Positions 1 through 7,512 of a stretch of DNA of 34,142 nucleotides are shown here, piece after piece. The stretch is from Balneolaceae bacterium (GTDB lineage Bacteria; Bacteroidota; Rhodothermia; Balneolales; Balneolaceae), in contig JAFIFB010000013.1 of the NCBI GenBank assembly GCA_020832285.1, forward strand, positions 1 to 34,142, given 5' to 3'. The position numbers were made by a program, and so were the translations under genes. The notes below the pieces were generated by a model. It was given only the letters and a program-made list of their open reading frames with translations, had not been told where the DNA came from and did not search any database. The stretch's first letter is position 1, and every line of letters starts with the position of its first letter.

Positions 1-79
1 CGTCTACATCAATTTTGGTTACTTCCCACTCATCACCAAAATTCAACAGATGCTTAAATAACTTAGAGATTTCACTCAT
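1..79 (-). CDS. Transposase, ISL3-like, N-terminal fragment (cut by window edge)
   Basis: Only the first 26 codons lie in the window (start ATG at 79-77). The N-terminus contains LNFGDEWEVTKIDVD, which resembles the opening of ISL3-family (IS204/IS1001/IS1096/IS1165) transposases, where a short helix is followed by a W-x-V-x-x-v-x-v-D strand before a zinc finger. The call rests on this short stretch alone. It would make the peptide-export locus next door the flank of an insertion sequence. Confidence 0.5.
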   Translation of the reverse strand, partial: MSEISKLFKHLLNFGDEWEVTKIDVD

Positions 80-122
80 TGGATTTTTCCTCAAAAGTAC
101 TACCTCATCTATTTACCCACAA

Positions 123-138
123 GGTTTCCAGTAGAACC
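123..138. repeat. Possible terminal inverted repeat of the ISL3-like element
   Basis: GGTTTCCAGTAGAACC lies 44 bases upstream of the putative transposase start, in AT-rich DNA. Read on the minus strand it begins GGTTCTACTGGAAACC, a plausible outer end of an ISL3-type element, and it is itself an imperfect palindrome. The partner end is outside the window, so this is a placement guess only. Confidence 0.25.
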
Positions 139-295
139 TAAAAAGCTAACAAAAGTCCAGGTACAATAATATGTTGTGTATCATAGGAAAGGTAAAAAAA
201 ACTAACATCATATACTTCAAAGTTAGATACATAGGAATAAACGACACATACAAAAAACTAATTATTAGTATATTGATATAACTATTCAATTGAAC

Positions 296-505
296 CTAAC
301 TTATATAATTATAAATTGGCATAATAAACCAAAAGGTAAGCTGTAACACAAGTATTAACAATACTAAATATTTAACTAAATTTAGTATTTTATTGAATTG
401 ACCAGAATGCTTTCTCTTCTTTATCCTGTCTTTTATAAAAAGATAAGCTGAATAAGTAGCAATAAAAAGAGGAAGATAAAAAATCAGCAATGTAACCGTA
501 TTCAT
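296..505 (-). CDS. Small two-span membrane protein, candidate immunity or accessory protein
   Basis: 69 residues. Two hydrophobic segments are visible, about residues 5-24 and 45-67, separated by a strongly basic loop (KDRIKKRKHSGQ) that should face the cytoplasm. I do not recognise a family. It is the last gene of the peptide-export locus, 73 bases after the stop of the nearest double-glycine peptide and beyond a perfect hairpin. Small hydrophobic proteins in this position beside class II bacteriocin genes are often immunity proteins; here that is inference from position and shape only. It could also be a cargo gene of the adjacent IS, or unrelated. Confidence 0.5.
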   Translation of the reverse strand: MNTVTLLIFYLPLFIATYSAYLFIKDRIKKRKHSGQFNKILNLVKYLVLLILVLQLTFWFIMPIYNYIS

Positions 506-528
506 ACAATTAATTTAATAATTTAGGC

Positions 529-561
529 ACATGGATAGGCATATTAAATGCCTATCCATGT
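529..561 (-). terminator. Perfect 14-bp stem-loop after the peptide genes
   Basis: ACATGGATAGGCAT at 529-542 pairs perfectly with ATGCCTATCCATGT at 548-561 around a 5-nt loop. It begins 17 bases beyond the stop of the 579-749 peptide gene in transcription order and is followed on the minus strand by AT-rich sequence without a clean T-run. It could terminate transcription, stabilise the 3' end of the peptide mRNA, or reduce read-through into the 296-505 gene. Confidence 0.6.
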
Positions 562-578
562 ACAATTGCTCATCAAAT

Positions 579-749
579 CTACTCGCAGGGTGGTGGTATA
601 CAATTCCTTTTGGCATCGTAATAACCTAAAGCAGTAGCACCAGCTAAAACTAAACCAGCAATACCAACAACTGCTCCTATTACCCCCCCATTAATTTCTT
701 TTAATTCGGAGTTTTCAATTTTTCTTAGATTATATTTTTTAGCATCCAT
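579..749 (-). CDS. Double-glycine leader peptide 1 (bacteriocin-like), 56 aa
   Basis: Leader residues 1-22 end LRKIENSELKEINGG, with hydrophobic residues at -4 (Ile), -7 (Leu) and -12 (Ile) from the GG cleavage site, the pattern recognised by C39 peptidases. The predicted 34-residue core begins VIGAVVGIAGLVLAGATALG, a hydrophobic helix rich in Gly and Ala with small-residue packing motifs, and ends with a short polar tail holding two cysteines (Cys50 and Cys55, in CIPPPC) that could form a disulfide. This resembles class II bacteriocins or exported peptide signals. It is the third peptide gene after the transporter, 30 bases from its upstream neighbour. No sequence match to a named bacteriocin was recognised. 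Confidence 0.8.
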   Translation of the reverse strand: MDAKKYNLRKIENSELKEINGGVIGAVVGIAGLVLAGATALGYYDAKRNCIPPPCE

Positions 750-779
750 ATTAATGATATTAAATTAAAGATTTAAATT

Positions 780-968
780 TTATTGACATTCGCATTCATT
801 TTGACCAGCGTCATTTCCCATAGCATACGCACCTCTAACCATAGCTACAGCTCTTCCAGTAACATATCCCATAGCATAGGCTAAATAATTAAATGTGCCT
901 CCACTTGTTTGCTTTAATTCTATATGACTTAGCTCACTTAGTTGAAAAGATTTAGATTTCATAATCAT
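780..968 (-). CDS. Double-glycine leader peptide 2 (bacteriocin-like), 60-62 aa
   Basis: The leader ends LSELSHIELKQTSGG, with Leu at -7 and -12 and Thr at -4 before GG. The predicted core of 38 residues starts TFNYLAYAMGYVTGRAV, is rich in Gly, Ala, Tyr and Met with repeated YAMG units (twice), and ends in a C-E-C-Q tail. Two in-frame ATGs lie at 968 and 962; the second (MKSKSFQL) fits the usual leader length better and gives 60 residues. It sits 11 bases after the stop of peptide 3 (counting to 968) and 30 bases before peptide 1, so the three are probably cotranscribed. The core shares no obvious sequence with the other two. Confidence 0.8.
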   Translation of the reverse strand: MIMKSKSFQLSELSHIELKQTSGGTFNYLAYAMGYVTGRAVAMVRGAYAMGNDAGQNECECQ

Positions 969-980
969 AATATATTTTTA

Positions 981-1133
981 TTAGGTTGCATCTTTATATC
1001 CTTCTATGAAACTTTCTGCAGAAAGTATCCAGTAAACCATGGCTCCAAGTCCAGCGGGCGGAATTAATCTTGTACCTCCCTTTATTTCTTTTACTTGATT
1101 ACCATCTAATTCAGTCAGATTTAAATCATTCAT
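981..1133 (-). CDS. Double-glycine leader peptide 3, 50 aa
   Basis: Short gene between the HTH protein and peptide 2. Leader MNDLNLTELDGNQVKEIKGG has Leu at -12, Val at -7 and Ile at -4 before the GG site (residues 19-20). The predicted 30-residue core starts TRLIPPAGLGAMVYWILSAE and has no cysteine; it holds a short hydrophobic stretch around residues 31-38 and an acidic, polar end. The start lies 81 bases downstream of the HTH gene stop. The leader is the strongest evidence; the function of the core is unknown. Confidence 0.75.
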   Translation of the reverse strand: MNDLNLTELDGNQVKEIKGGTRLIPPAGLGAMVYWILSAESFIEGYKDAT

Positions 1134-1214
1134 ATCTATAAGTGTTTAGTTTTAATGTATGTTTCACAACCAAACTTTTTGATTGCACTTATAACTTACT
1201 CCGCCTCACTGCAC

Positions 1215-1520
1215 TTATACATACAGTGAAGAAAATATTTTAAACTTTTTTCCACCACTTACTTCTCTCATTTGCCAGGGTTCCAGCTCTTTGGTAAATC
1301 CGATGACAACTTTTCCGGGTTTCTTGTATACATAACTCCGTCTCCTTCTGTCGTACCGGATGGGACAGTCCAGTTCCACTTTAAGCTCTTCAAGAAAGAT
1401 GTAAAGCCAGCGCTCGGATATACCCAGTTTATCGGCAAGTTCTTTCGGTGGCCCTGTTCTTTTTTGTCGAATTAGTGCATCCAGCCTTCTTATGCGGTTC
1501 AAATAATCATATAGTGCCAT
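1215..1520 (-). CDS. HTH regulator with a C-terminal double-glycine motif, 101 aa
   Basis: Residues about 8-47 form an HTH resembling the N-terminal domain of DeoR/WYL-type regulators (LADKLGISERWLYIFLEEL), followed by a basic beta-wing (RYDRRRRSYVY). The C-terminus is unusual: residues 79-90 read LEPWQMREVSGG, with hydrophobic residues at -12, -7 and -4 before GG, the same spacing as in the leaders of the three neighbouring peptides. After GG only 11 residues remain (KKFKIFSSLYV). The gene starts 15 bases after the transporter stop and precedes the peptide genes. I infer it regulates the locus; the tail may be a released peptide signal or may only dock to the C39 domain. Confidence 0.75.
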   Translation of the reverse strand: MALYDYLNRIRRLDALIRQKRTGPPKELADKLGISERWLYIFLEELKVELDCPIRYDRRRRSYVYKKPGKVVIGFTKELEPWQMREVSGGKKFKIFSSLYV

Positions 1521-1535
1521 AATCTTGAAAATGAA

Positions 1536-3734
1536 TTAAAGTTGAGGTTGCAGTTTGTCGATTTTCATTTGCTCATTCAAAAACGGAAACTGTTTCTGCC
1601 ATAACCTATAGTAATGGCTCTTCTCCCCGATCAGTTTTTCGTGTGTGCCTTCTTCCACAAGCCGACCTTTTTCAAGGACACAGATTTTGTCAGCCATGAA
1701 GACCGTACTGAGGCGGTGGGCAATCAGAATCACGGTTTTACCCTGTTCCCGAAGATAGGTCACCGCATCCTGCACGTATTGTTCAGATGCAGAATCCAGA
1801 GAGGAGGTGGCTTCATCCAGAATCAGGATTTCCGGCTCCTTGTATAATGCCCTGGCAATGGCAATGCGCTGTTTTTGTCCGCCGGAGAGTGTGGCACCAT
1901 TTTCGCCCAGATGCGTTTCGAAGCCGTTTGGCAGCTCTTCAATAAAAGATAGAATCCCGAGTGTTTTACAAATGGAGATCATCTTCTCCATGTCCGGATT
2001 AAACGCCCCCACTGCAATATTCTCAATCACATTGCCGCTGAACAGATCGATTTTTTGCGGAACCACGGACACAACCTCCCGCAGGCTTTGTGTATCGATA
2101 TGGGCAAGGTTCATCTCACCAATTGATACGCGCCCCGATTCAATAGGATACATCTTCTGCAGGATGTTAACCAGCGTGGTCTTGCCCGAACCGCTCTCTC
2201 CGACAAACGCCGTTACTTTACCTTTTGGTATGACCAGGTCCAGACCTTTAAATACATCCACACGGGATCCGTACCGAAAGTGAACATCCCGGAACCGGAT
2301 ATCTCCCATCATTTCAGGTTTAAGGTCAACTTTCTGTCCCTGTTCTTCTTTATCCAGATCCATGATCTCGAACAGACGGTCAGCGGCAATCATAGCGTCC
2401 TGAATGGTTTTATTCATATCCACCAGTTCACTGACCGGCCCGGTAAAATATCCTATAATCGCATAAAACGAGAGGAGTTCTCCGGGCGTGATGGATCCTT
2501 GCAACACATAGCCGGCACCGACCCACAGCAGAATGATCGTAAACAACCTGGACGTTAACTGGGATGAATTCCCGGAAAAAACAGAATTCAGACCCGACCG
2601 GTACACCGTTTTCAGCAACTGCACAAAACGAGTTTCGGTTTTCATATTGGCAAATTCTTCCAGTCCGAACTGCTTGATGGTGGAGACCGAATTCAAAGAT
2701 TCCACCAACTGGGATTCCAGATCAGCAGCATCTTCCATGAGCCTGCGCTGGGTTTTTCTGTTTAGCCTGTTGGTAATAAAATAAACCAGTGTATAGACGG
2801 GGATAATAGAAAGCATCACAAGGCCCAGCTTCCAGTAATAGGTGAACATCAAACCGAATGAAAACAGAACAATAAAGATGTTTACCACGATGTTAATGGC
2901 CACATCATTGATAAATGCCCGAATCTTCACTGCATCGTTAATCCGGGAGATGATTTCACCCACTCTCATGGTATCAAAAAACCGCTGGGGAAGTTTAAGC
3001 AGATGTTTGTAATAACCAAGAATAAGTCTTGCATCAATCAACTGACCAGTTTTGAGGGTAAACACCGTTTTTGCCACACCGATAAACAGCTGAATCAGGA
3101 GCAGTACAATCATGCCTACACCCAGCAGATTCAGCAGATTCCTGTTCCCGTCAGCCAGCACATGATCCACAATTAGCTGTACAAATATCGCTGTGGAAAG
3201 ACCAATCACCGTATATACTGCCGCCCCGATCAGCGCCTGAAAAAGTACTCCCCGGTGCGGCTTCAGAAGAAACCACAACCGGCTGGTGATCGATACTTTT
3301 TCGCTTCCCGGTTCAAATGTTTCGGCGGGCATAATCAGAACCAGAACTCCGGTCCACTGTTCTTTGAACTCCTCATGAGGGATTCGGTGAAGCTTCCCGT
3401 CCATCGGGTCCATTACTTCGATATATTTATCGGTGATGTCGTAAATAACCACAAAATGGTGGAGAACTTCTTTAACCACCACATGAGCAATCGTTGGCAC
3501 GGGAATTTTGAACAGGCTCTCATACTCCCCTTTTACACCTTTGGCAGACAGGCCAAGTTTATCGGCGGCTTCCATCATGCCGAGGATATTCGTTCCTTTT
3601 TTATCGGTAGACGCGTACTGCCGGATTTTCGAAATGGGCATCTCAAGTCCGAAATGTGCTGCAACTGATGCCAGGCAAGCTGCACCACAATCGGTAATAT
3701 CATGCTGTTTGACACAGATTTTTCGTTTTCTCAT
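1536..3734 (-). CDS. Peptidase-containing ABC transporter (C39 domain, PCAT type)
   Basis: 732 residues in the standard three-domain order. The N-terminal C39 cysteine peptidase shows Gln10, catalytic Cys16 in DCGAAC, His93 in LHHFVV and Asp109 in MDP. The membrane domain spans about residues 155-430. The ATPase domain has Walker A GESGSGKT (512-519), Q-loop Gln560, signature LSGGQ (616-620), Walker B ILILDE (636-641) and switch His673, so peptidase and ATPase both look intact. The family cleaves leaders after GG and exports the core across the inner membrane as a homodimer. It lies between the HlyD-like gene (107-base gap) and the HTH gene (15-base gap); its likely substrates are the peptides at 579-1133. 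Confidence 0.95.
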   Translation of the reverse strand: MRKRKICVKQHDITDCGAACLASVAAHFGLEMPISKIRQYASTDKKGTNILGMMEAADKLGLSAKGVKGEYESLFKIPVPTIAHVVVKEVLHHFVVIYDITDKYIEVMDPMDGKLHRIPHEEFKEQWTGVLVLIMPAETFEPGSEKVSITSRLWFLLKPHRGVLFQALIGAAVYTVIGLSTAIFVQLIVDHVLADGNRNLLNLLGVGMIVLLLIQLFIGVAKTVFTLKTGQLIDARLILGYYKHLLKLPQRFFDTMRVGEIISRINDAVKIRAFINDVAINIVVNIFIVLFSFGLMFTYYWKLGLVMLSIIPVYTLVYFITNRLNRKTQRRLMEDAADLESQLVESLNSVSTIKQFGLEEFANMKTETRFVQLLKTVYRSGLNSVFSGNSSQLTSRLFTIILLWVGAGYVLQGSITPGELLSFYAIIGYFTGPVSELVDMNKTIQDAMIAADRLFEIMDLDKEEQGQKVDLKPEMMGDIRFRDVHFRYGSRVDVFKGLDLVIPKGKVTAFVGESGSGKTTLVNILQKMYPIESGRVSIGEMNLAHIDTQSLREVVSVVPQKIDLFSGNVIENIAVGAFNPDMEKMISICKTLGILSFIEELPNGFETHLGENGATLSGGQKQRIAIARALYKEPEILILDEATSSLDSASEQYVQDAVTYLREQGKTVILIAHRLSTVFMADKICVLEKGRLVEEGTHEKLIGEKSHYYRLWQKQFPFLNEQMKIDKLQPQL

Positions 3735-3841
3735 GAATGGGATTCATTTTGTGAATTCCGGATCAGGATTAAAACATGTCAGCTTTCACAGATTGGCAAA
3801 GAGCTGATCTTATTGCCGCTGCTTCTGAACCATCATTCACA

Positions 3842-5032
3842 TTAATGTTCTGTTTTGGAAGCATATTCATTTTCTCCCCAGGACGGGTCGAGCCAATCAT
3901 CCACTTTGTCGCGGAGAAGCTGCAAGAGGCTTCTTCTGGCTACGATAAATCGCGCCTGGAACGTCATACCTTTTTTTATTTCTGCACTGAAACCATTTCC
4001 CAGCTCCAAAAATGTTTGATCAAGAGAGCACCGAACCCGAAACAGCGGTTGTCCGTCATTCATCAATACATCACTGGATATATCTTTGATCTTCCCGGTC
4101 ACAACACCCCAATCGTGATGATTGTAGGCATCTACCTGCAGCCGCACCTGCATTCCTTTGCGTAACAAACCGACATCCTGCGGCGATACATACGCTTCGG
4201 CAACGACGCTGGTATCTGGTGATATTTCACCCAGCACCTGGTTAGCATAAACAAAGCTGTTTTGGAAAATTCCGTCTGTATTCTGAACGGCACCGGTGAC
4301 AGGAGACCGGATTTCATAGCGGCTCAACTCCTGCTGCAGGCGAATTCTCTCAGACTCCAGTTGGTCAAGCTCTTCCTCAAATGCAGTTTCATCCATTTTC
4401 CACTGATTAAACTGTTGCTCGATAAGCAGCTTGTATTGGCTGACGGCATTCTGCCATGAAAAATCAGCTTCATCCAGAACTGCTTCACTAACGGCTTCAT
4501 TTTCGAAAAGAATTCTTTCCCGTTCGAGCTGCCTCAATAATTGCTCCACTTTCTGATGCTGACTGATAAGCTTTTGACTGAATTCAAGCCAGGCTCTCCG
4601 GTACCGGGCGGATTCTAAATCAACCGGGTAATCAGGAGTTTCGGGATCTGCCTGCTCCAGCCTCGCAAGATCTGCCAGAAACATATTTACCTGATCCGTC
4701 CGCATTCTGTTAAAGCGTAGTCTTTCGGAAAGTTCCGGTGCCTCAAGTACGGCAAAAATATCACCCCTTTGAATAATACTGTTTTCGGTTGCATTCAAGA
4801 TCTGGATCTGCCCCGAGACAGGTGAAGTGAGCTGTACGACTTCTGTGACCGGACGAATAAGCCCCTGACTGCGGACTCCCACATCCACATGAATAAATGG
4901 AAGAAGACAAATAGCAGCTATCAGAAACAGCACAATTGAAGAATAGATGACTCTGGATCTGACCGAATGCTTTGAAAAGTTGGCCTCTTGTGAATTCTCG
5001 ATAATTTCTTCTGGAAACAGTTGTTTTTGCAT
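3842..5032 (-). CDS. HlyD-family membrane fusion (adaptor) protein
   Basis: 396 residues. A single membrane anchor lies near residues 27-47 (VIYSSIVLFLIAAICLLPFI), followed by a biotinyl-lipoyl-like half (RPVTEVVQLTSPVSGQIQIL), a long helical hairpin about residues 115-240 rich in Glu, Gln, Leu and Arg, the second lipoyl half (YEIRSPVTGAVQ) and a C-terminal beta-barrel region. It is the periplasmic adaptor linking the C39 ABC transporter to an outer-membrane channel, as in other Gram-negative type I peptide exporters. No TolC-like gene is in the window, so the channel must be encoded elsewhere. It is the first gene of the transport operon. Confidence 0.92.
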   Translation of the reverse strand: MQKQLFPEEIIENSQEANFSKHSVRSRVIYSSIVLFLIAAICLLPFIHVDVGVRSQGLIRPVTEVVQLTSPVSGQIQILNATENSIIQRGDIFAVLEAPELSERLRFNRMRTDQVNMFLADLARLEQADPETPDYPVDLESARYRRAWLEFSQKLISQHQKVEQLLRQLERERILFENEAVSEAVLDEADFSWQNAVSQYKLLIEQQFNQWKMDETAFEEELDQLESERIRLQQELSRYEIRSPVTGAVQNTDGIFQNSFVYANQVLGEISPDTSVVAEAYVSPQDVGLLRKGMQVRLQVDAYNHHDWGVVTGKIKDISSDVLMNDGQPLFRVRCSLDQTFLELGNGFSAEIKKGMTFQARFIVARRSLLQLLRDKVDDWLDPSWGENEYASKTEH

Positions 5033-5155
5033 ATCCTGAAAAATTTAAAGCCAGCGGATTCGGAACGAAATGTTCAGGTTTCGTCATCAATAAAGGAACA
5101 AAACATTAAAATTTTTTCATTTTTTTCTTAAAGTTTTTCCCTGCAAAGATATGCC

Positions 5156-5292
5156 CTCCGGATGTCCATCTTTCACTTCTGATACAGCTTGCTAATTCGA
5201 TTTCAGAAAAATATCCCTTCCTCCAGGTGTCCGGACGGAGCTGTTTCTACTGCCATATAATGATAAACTCATGCGACGGACATCCCCTGGAG
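5156..5292. promoter_or_regulatory. Three related CTCC..TGTCC boxes upstream of the export operon
   Basis: The 379-base gap between the AraC-type gene and hlyD (5033-5411) holds no gene. It contains CTCCGGATGTCC (5156-5167) and CTCCAGGTGTCC (5221-5232), identical at 10 of 12 positions and 65 bases apart, plus an inverted version CGGACATCCCCTGGAG (5277-5292) that pairs with CTCCAGGTGTCCG (5221-5233) except for three extra bases. Boxes like these fit binding of a dimeric regulator; the adjacent AraC-type protein or the HTH protein at 1215-1520 are candidates. No promoter could be assigned. Confidence 0.4.
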
Positions 5293-5411
5293 CAAAGTTT
5301 ATACTTCAATATTTCCCGGTTTTTTAAAAAAGTGGTAAACGCAGGAAAGATTTGCTGTTAAATTTACCCGTGGGCTTAGTTGTCCAGATAATGGCTTGGT
5401 GAAAATAGTAC

Positions 5412-5825
5412 CTACACCTTACTTTCCCTTTTCCAAGCTTTTGGAGTTGTTCCAGTCTGCTTCTTGAAGGCCATTGAGAAAGAGGAGGGTTTTTCATAGC
5501 CCACTGTAAAACCAATATCGGTTACGTGAAGATGATCTAATTTTTCATGCCTGAGCAGTAGTTTGCCGGCGTGTATCCGGTGGAACACTATGTACTCCCT
5601 TGGAGTCATCCCCACATAATTACGGAACCGGGTGGAAAAGTTGGTATCAGCGATGTCGCAGCGTTCTCGCATCTTGTTTACCGAGTAGTCGGTATCAAAA
5701 AGGTGCCTGTTGATGCAGTGCAACCCTTTTCGAATGTCAAAAGGCCAGTTTTTTTCAGATTTTTTTAATCTTTTTTTATAGAGTTCGATGCACTTTTTTT
5801 TGATTTTAGTTTCTATCAGGCTCAT
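5412..5825 (-). CDS. Stand-alone AraC-type DNA-binding protein, 137 aa
   Basis: The second half matches the C-terminal AraC/XylS double-HTH domain, including ADTNFSTRFRNYVGMTPREY for the first HTH and IGFTVGYEKPSSFSMAFKKQTGTTPKAW for the second (shown in pieces, about residues 58-78 and 103-131). The family is normally about 250-300 residues with an effector domain; here only about 35 basic residues precede the HTH region, so it is a minimal DNA-binding form with no obvious ligand domain. It is read toward the export operon, 379 bases upstream, and probably controls it. Confidence 0.8.
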   Translation of the reverse strand: MSLIETKIKKKCIELYKKRLKKSEKNWPFDIRKGLHCINRHLFDTDYSVNKMRERCDIADTNFSTRFRNYVGMTPREYIVFHRIHAGKLLLRHEKLDHLHVTDIGFTVGYEKPSSFSMAFKKQTGTTPKAWKRESKV

Positions 5826-5976
5826 ATCTATAATTTCTTAATCAGGTTAGATATTATTATCTCTATACATAGGAACCGTAAAAACCGGATTCCTTACAAA
5901 AATTTTTTTACTGAGTCGTTTCTGAAGAGCGGCAGCTGACGTTGAATATCCTGAACTATCATTTGTTTATTGTGTA

Positions 5977-6005
5977 TCGATCCGCCACAAACACGTTCTA
6001 CGGTT
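5977..6005. repeat. Dispersed 29-bp repeat, copy A
   Basis: Begins TCGATCCGCCACAAACA and ends CGGTT. It matches 31235-31263 at 27 of 29 positions, same orientation, about 25 kb apart. Both copies are intergenic and outside any gene family shared by the two places, so this is a dispersed repeat of unknown type. Confidence 0.6.
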
Positions 6006-6181
6006 AAGTAACCAAGGACACTTCTACAAGGAATTTTTTGCCCTCAGATTCATCCTAAACCTGAGTACAATTTTAAATTATGGTGAAAATGCAGAGGTTC
6101 TCCAAAAAGACAAAATTATCTAAAACCTGCCTGAATTAATTAGGCATTAACAAGTTCCGATCTTTTCTGACCCACCCCCGT

Positions 6182-6218
6182 CCCCTCCCTCCGGCGAAAA
6201 ACACGCCGCAAGGAGGGG
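6182..6218. repeat. GC-rich hairpin
   Basis: CCCCTCC (6182-6188) pairs with GGAGGGG (6212-6218), enclosing a second stem CGGCG/CGCCG (6192-6196 with 6204-6208) around an A-rich loop. It is much more GC-rich than its surroundings. It lies about 200 bases after the stop of the alpha/beta hydrolase gene, and could be a terminator or an intergenic repeat unit. Confidence 0.5.
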
Positions 6219-6419
6219 TGCTCCTTTTTAACACCTTGACAAACTTAAAATTTTTAGGCTTTAAGATCTTGAAACTCACTTCTTGAAGCACATAAATGAC
6301 GATATATAATCGAACTTTGGTCCTAATGTCATTTGCTGCTGAACAAAACAAACTGGCATCCCGAGGCGCTGAACAAAATAACCTCATCTATTTATCAAAA
6401 AAAGTTTGCTGGAGATCCA

Positions 6420-7367
6420 TTAATTATTCAGAAAACTGTTAATCTCTCTTCGGGCATCTTCCAGTTCAGAAATTAAACCGTGCCCGCCAGTTTCATAAAG
6501 GACAAGTTTTGAACCTTCAATCCGTTGGTTTGCATATTCAGCATGGCTGAAACTAACCAACCCATCGTTTTTGGAATGAATAACAAGAGTTGGTACAAGA
6601 ATGGTTTCAGGAATCTTGAAATCCTGAATGATTAATCCATCTGTTATTGTTCCCTTGTGCCGCAGCGACATGGGATGCATCACATCCAGCAGCTCATTGG
6701 CAAGTTCTTTTTGTTCGGGAGTAAACTGTTTATAATCACCGGAAGGTATTCCAATCAGGCTCAGGATTTGCGATTTGAAGGCTTTTGTAAAAACCCAATA
6801 GGCAAAATCTGATTTCTGGATGGTTTGAATAATGTTAACAAAAAAAGGGTCTTTATCGTCAGGATGAGGCGGCATGCTTACTGCACTCAAAAGAATAAGT
6901 TTATCAACCCGTTCGGGAAAATCATTTGCGAATTGCATCGAAGAAGGGCCTCCTGCCGAAACCCCGATGATGCTTACCCGATCGATACCTAAATAATCCA
7001 ATAGAATTCGATACTGTTCAGCCTGAAGTTTTGCCGAATATTCTTCCGGAGTTTGTGAACTGAGGTATCCAAACTTTGAGGGAGCGATAAACTGATAATC
7101 CCCTTCCAGACAAATTCGTCCGAGCCACAATCCCTGGTCAAAACCACCGCCGGCGCCATGGATTAACAAAACCGGCTTACCCTGGCCGCTGATTGCGTAT
7201 TCCATCACACCAAATTTGGTTTCCAAAAGCCTCGATTCACTTTTTATCCTTTCTTTCGCTTCATGCATTTGCTTTTGATAGGAGGGGAATACGATTAAAA
7301 GCGTCATCAGAATAAGCGCAACGAAGCCAGCCAAAGTGTATAGCGTTATTTCTTTTACCCTTGTCAT
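6420..7367 (-). CDS. Membrane-anchored alpha/beta hydrolase
   Basis: 315 residues. An N-terminal hydrophobic helix (about residues 8-28) should anchor it with the catalytic domain outside the cytoplasm. The fold is clear: oxyanion region HGAGGG (70-75), nucleophile elbow GVSAGG with Ser137, candidate acid Asp268 in HSKNDG, and His296 in GGHG. Substrate cannot be told from sequence; esterase or lactonase-type hydrolysis is typical of the family. It is the last gene after the TonB receptor, nitroreductase and serine hydrolase, separated from the latter by 145 bases, so cotranscription is possible but not certain. Confidence 0.85.
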   Translation of the reverse strand: MTRVKEITLYTLAGFVALILMTLLIVFPSYQKQMHEAKERIKSESRLLETKFGVMEYAISGQGKPVLLIHGAGGGFDQGLWLGRICLEGDYQFIAPSKFGYLSSQTPEEYSAKLQAEQYRILLDYLGIDRVSIIGVSAGGPSSMQFANDFPERVDKLILLSAVSMPPHPDDKDPFFVNIIQTIQKSDFAYWVFTKAFKSQILSLIGIPSGDYKQFTPEQKELANELLDVMHPMSLRHKGTITDGLIIQDFKIPETILVPTLVIHSKNDGLVSFSHAEYANQRIEGSKLVLYETGGHGLISELEDARREINSFLNN

Positions 7368-7512
7368 TTATTTTGGTAATTCGTGCCCAACGTTTCTATA
7401 ACTCTTGATCAGGTATGTTTTTTTGCCTGATTATTTAGTTTCGAAATTATACTATCACAGCCGAGATTGAATGCTATCTCTCTATCTAATTTAGCTCATT
7501 CCGCGAATTGTT

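Larger units (their letters stand above)
5826..6419. other. 594-bp intergenic region with repeats, no gene
   Basis: No convincing coding sequence. It holds one copy of a dispersed 29-bp repeat (5977-6005), a GC-rich hairpin (6182-6218) and, near 6334-6385, two imperfect copies of GCTGAACAAAA. An 83-codon open frame at 6136-6387 runs through the hairpin, is rich in Arg and Gly from that repeat and looks spurious. Confidence 0.6.

Noticed and set aside
1807-2283. 158-codon plus-strand frame
   Set aside because: Lies entirely antisense to the intact ATPase domain of the C39 transporter.
6136-6387. 83-codon minus-strand open frame
   Set aside because: Its composition comes from a GC-rich hairpin and short repeats; no domain and no plausible start context.
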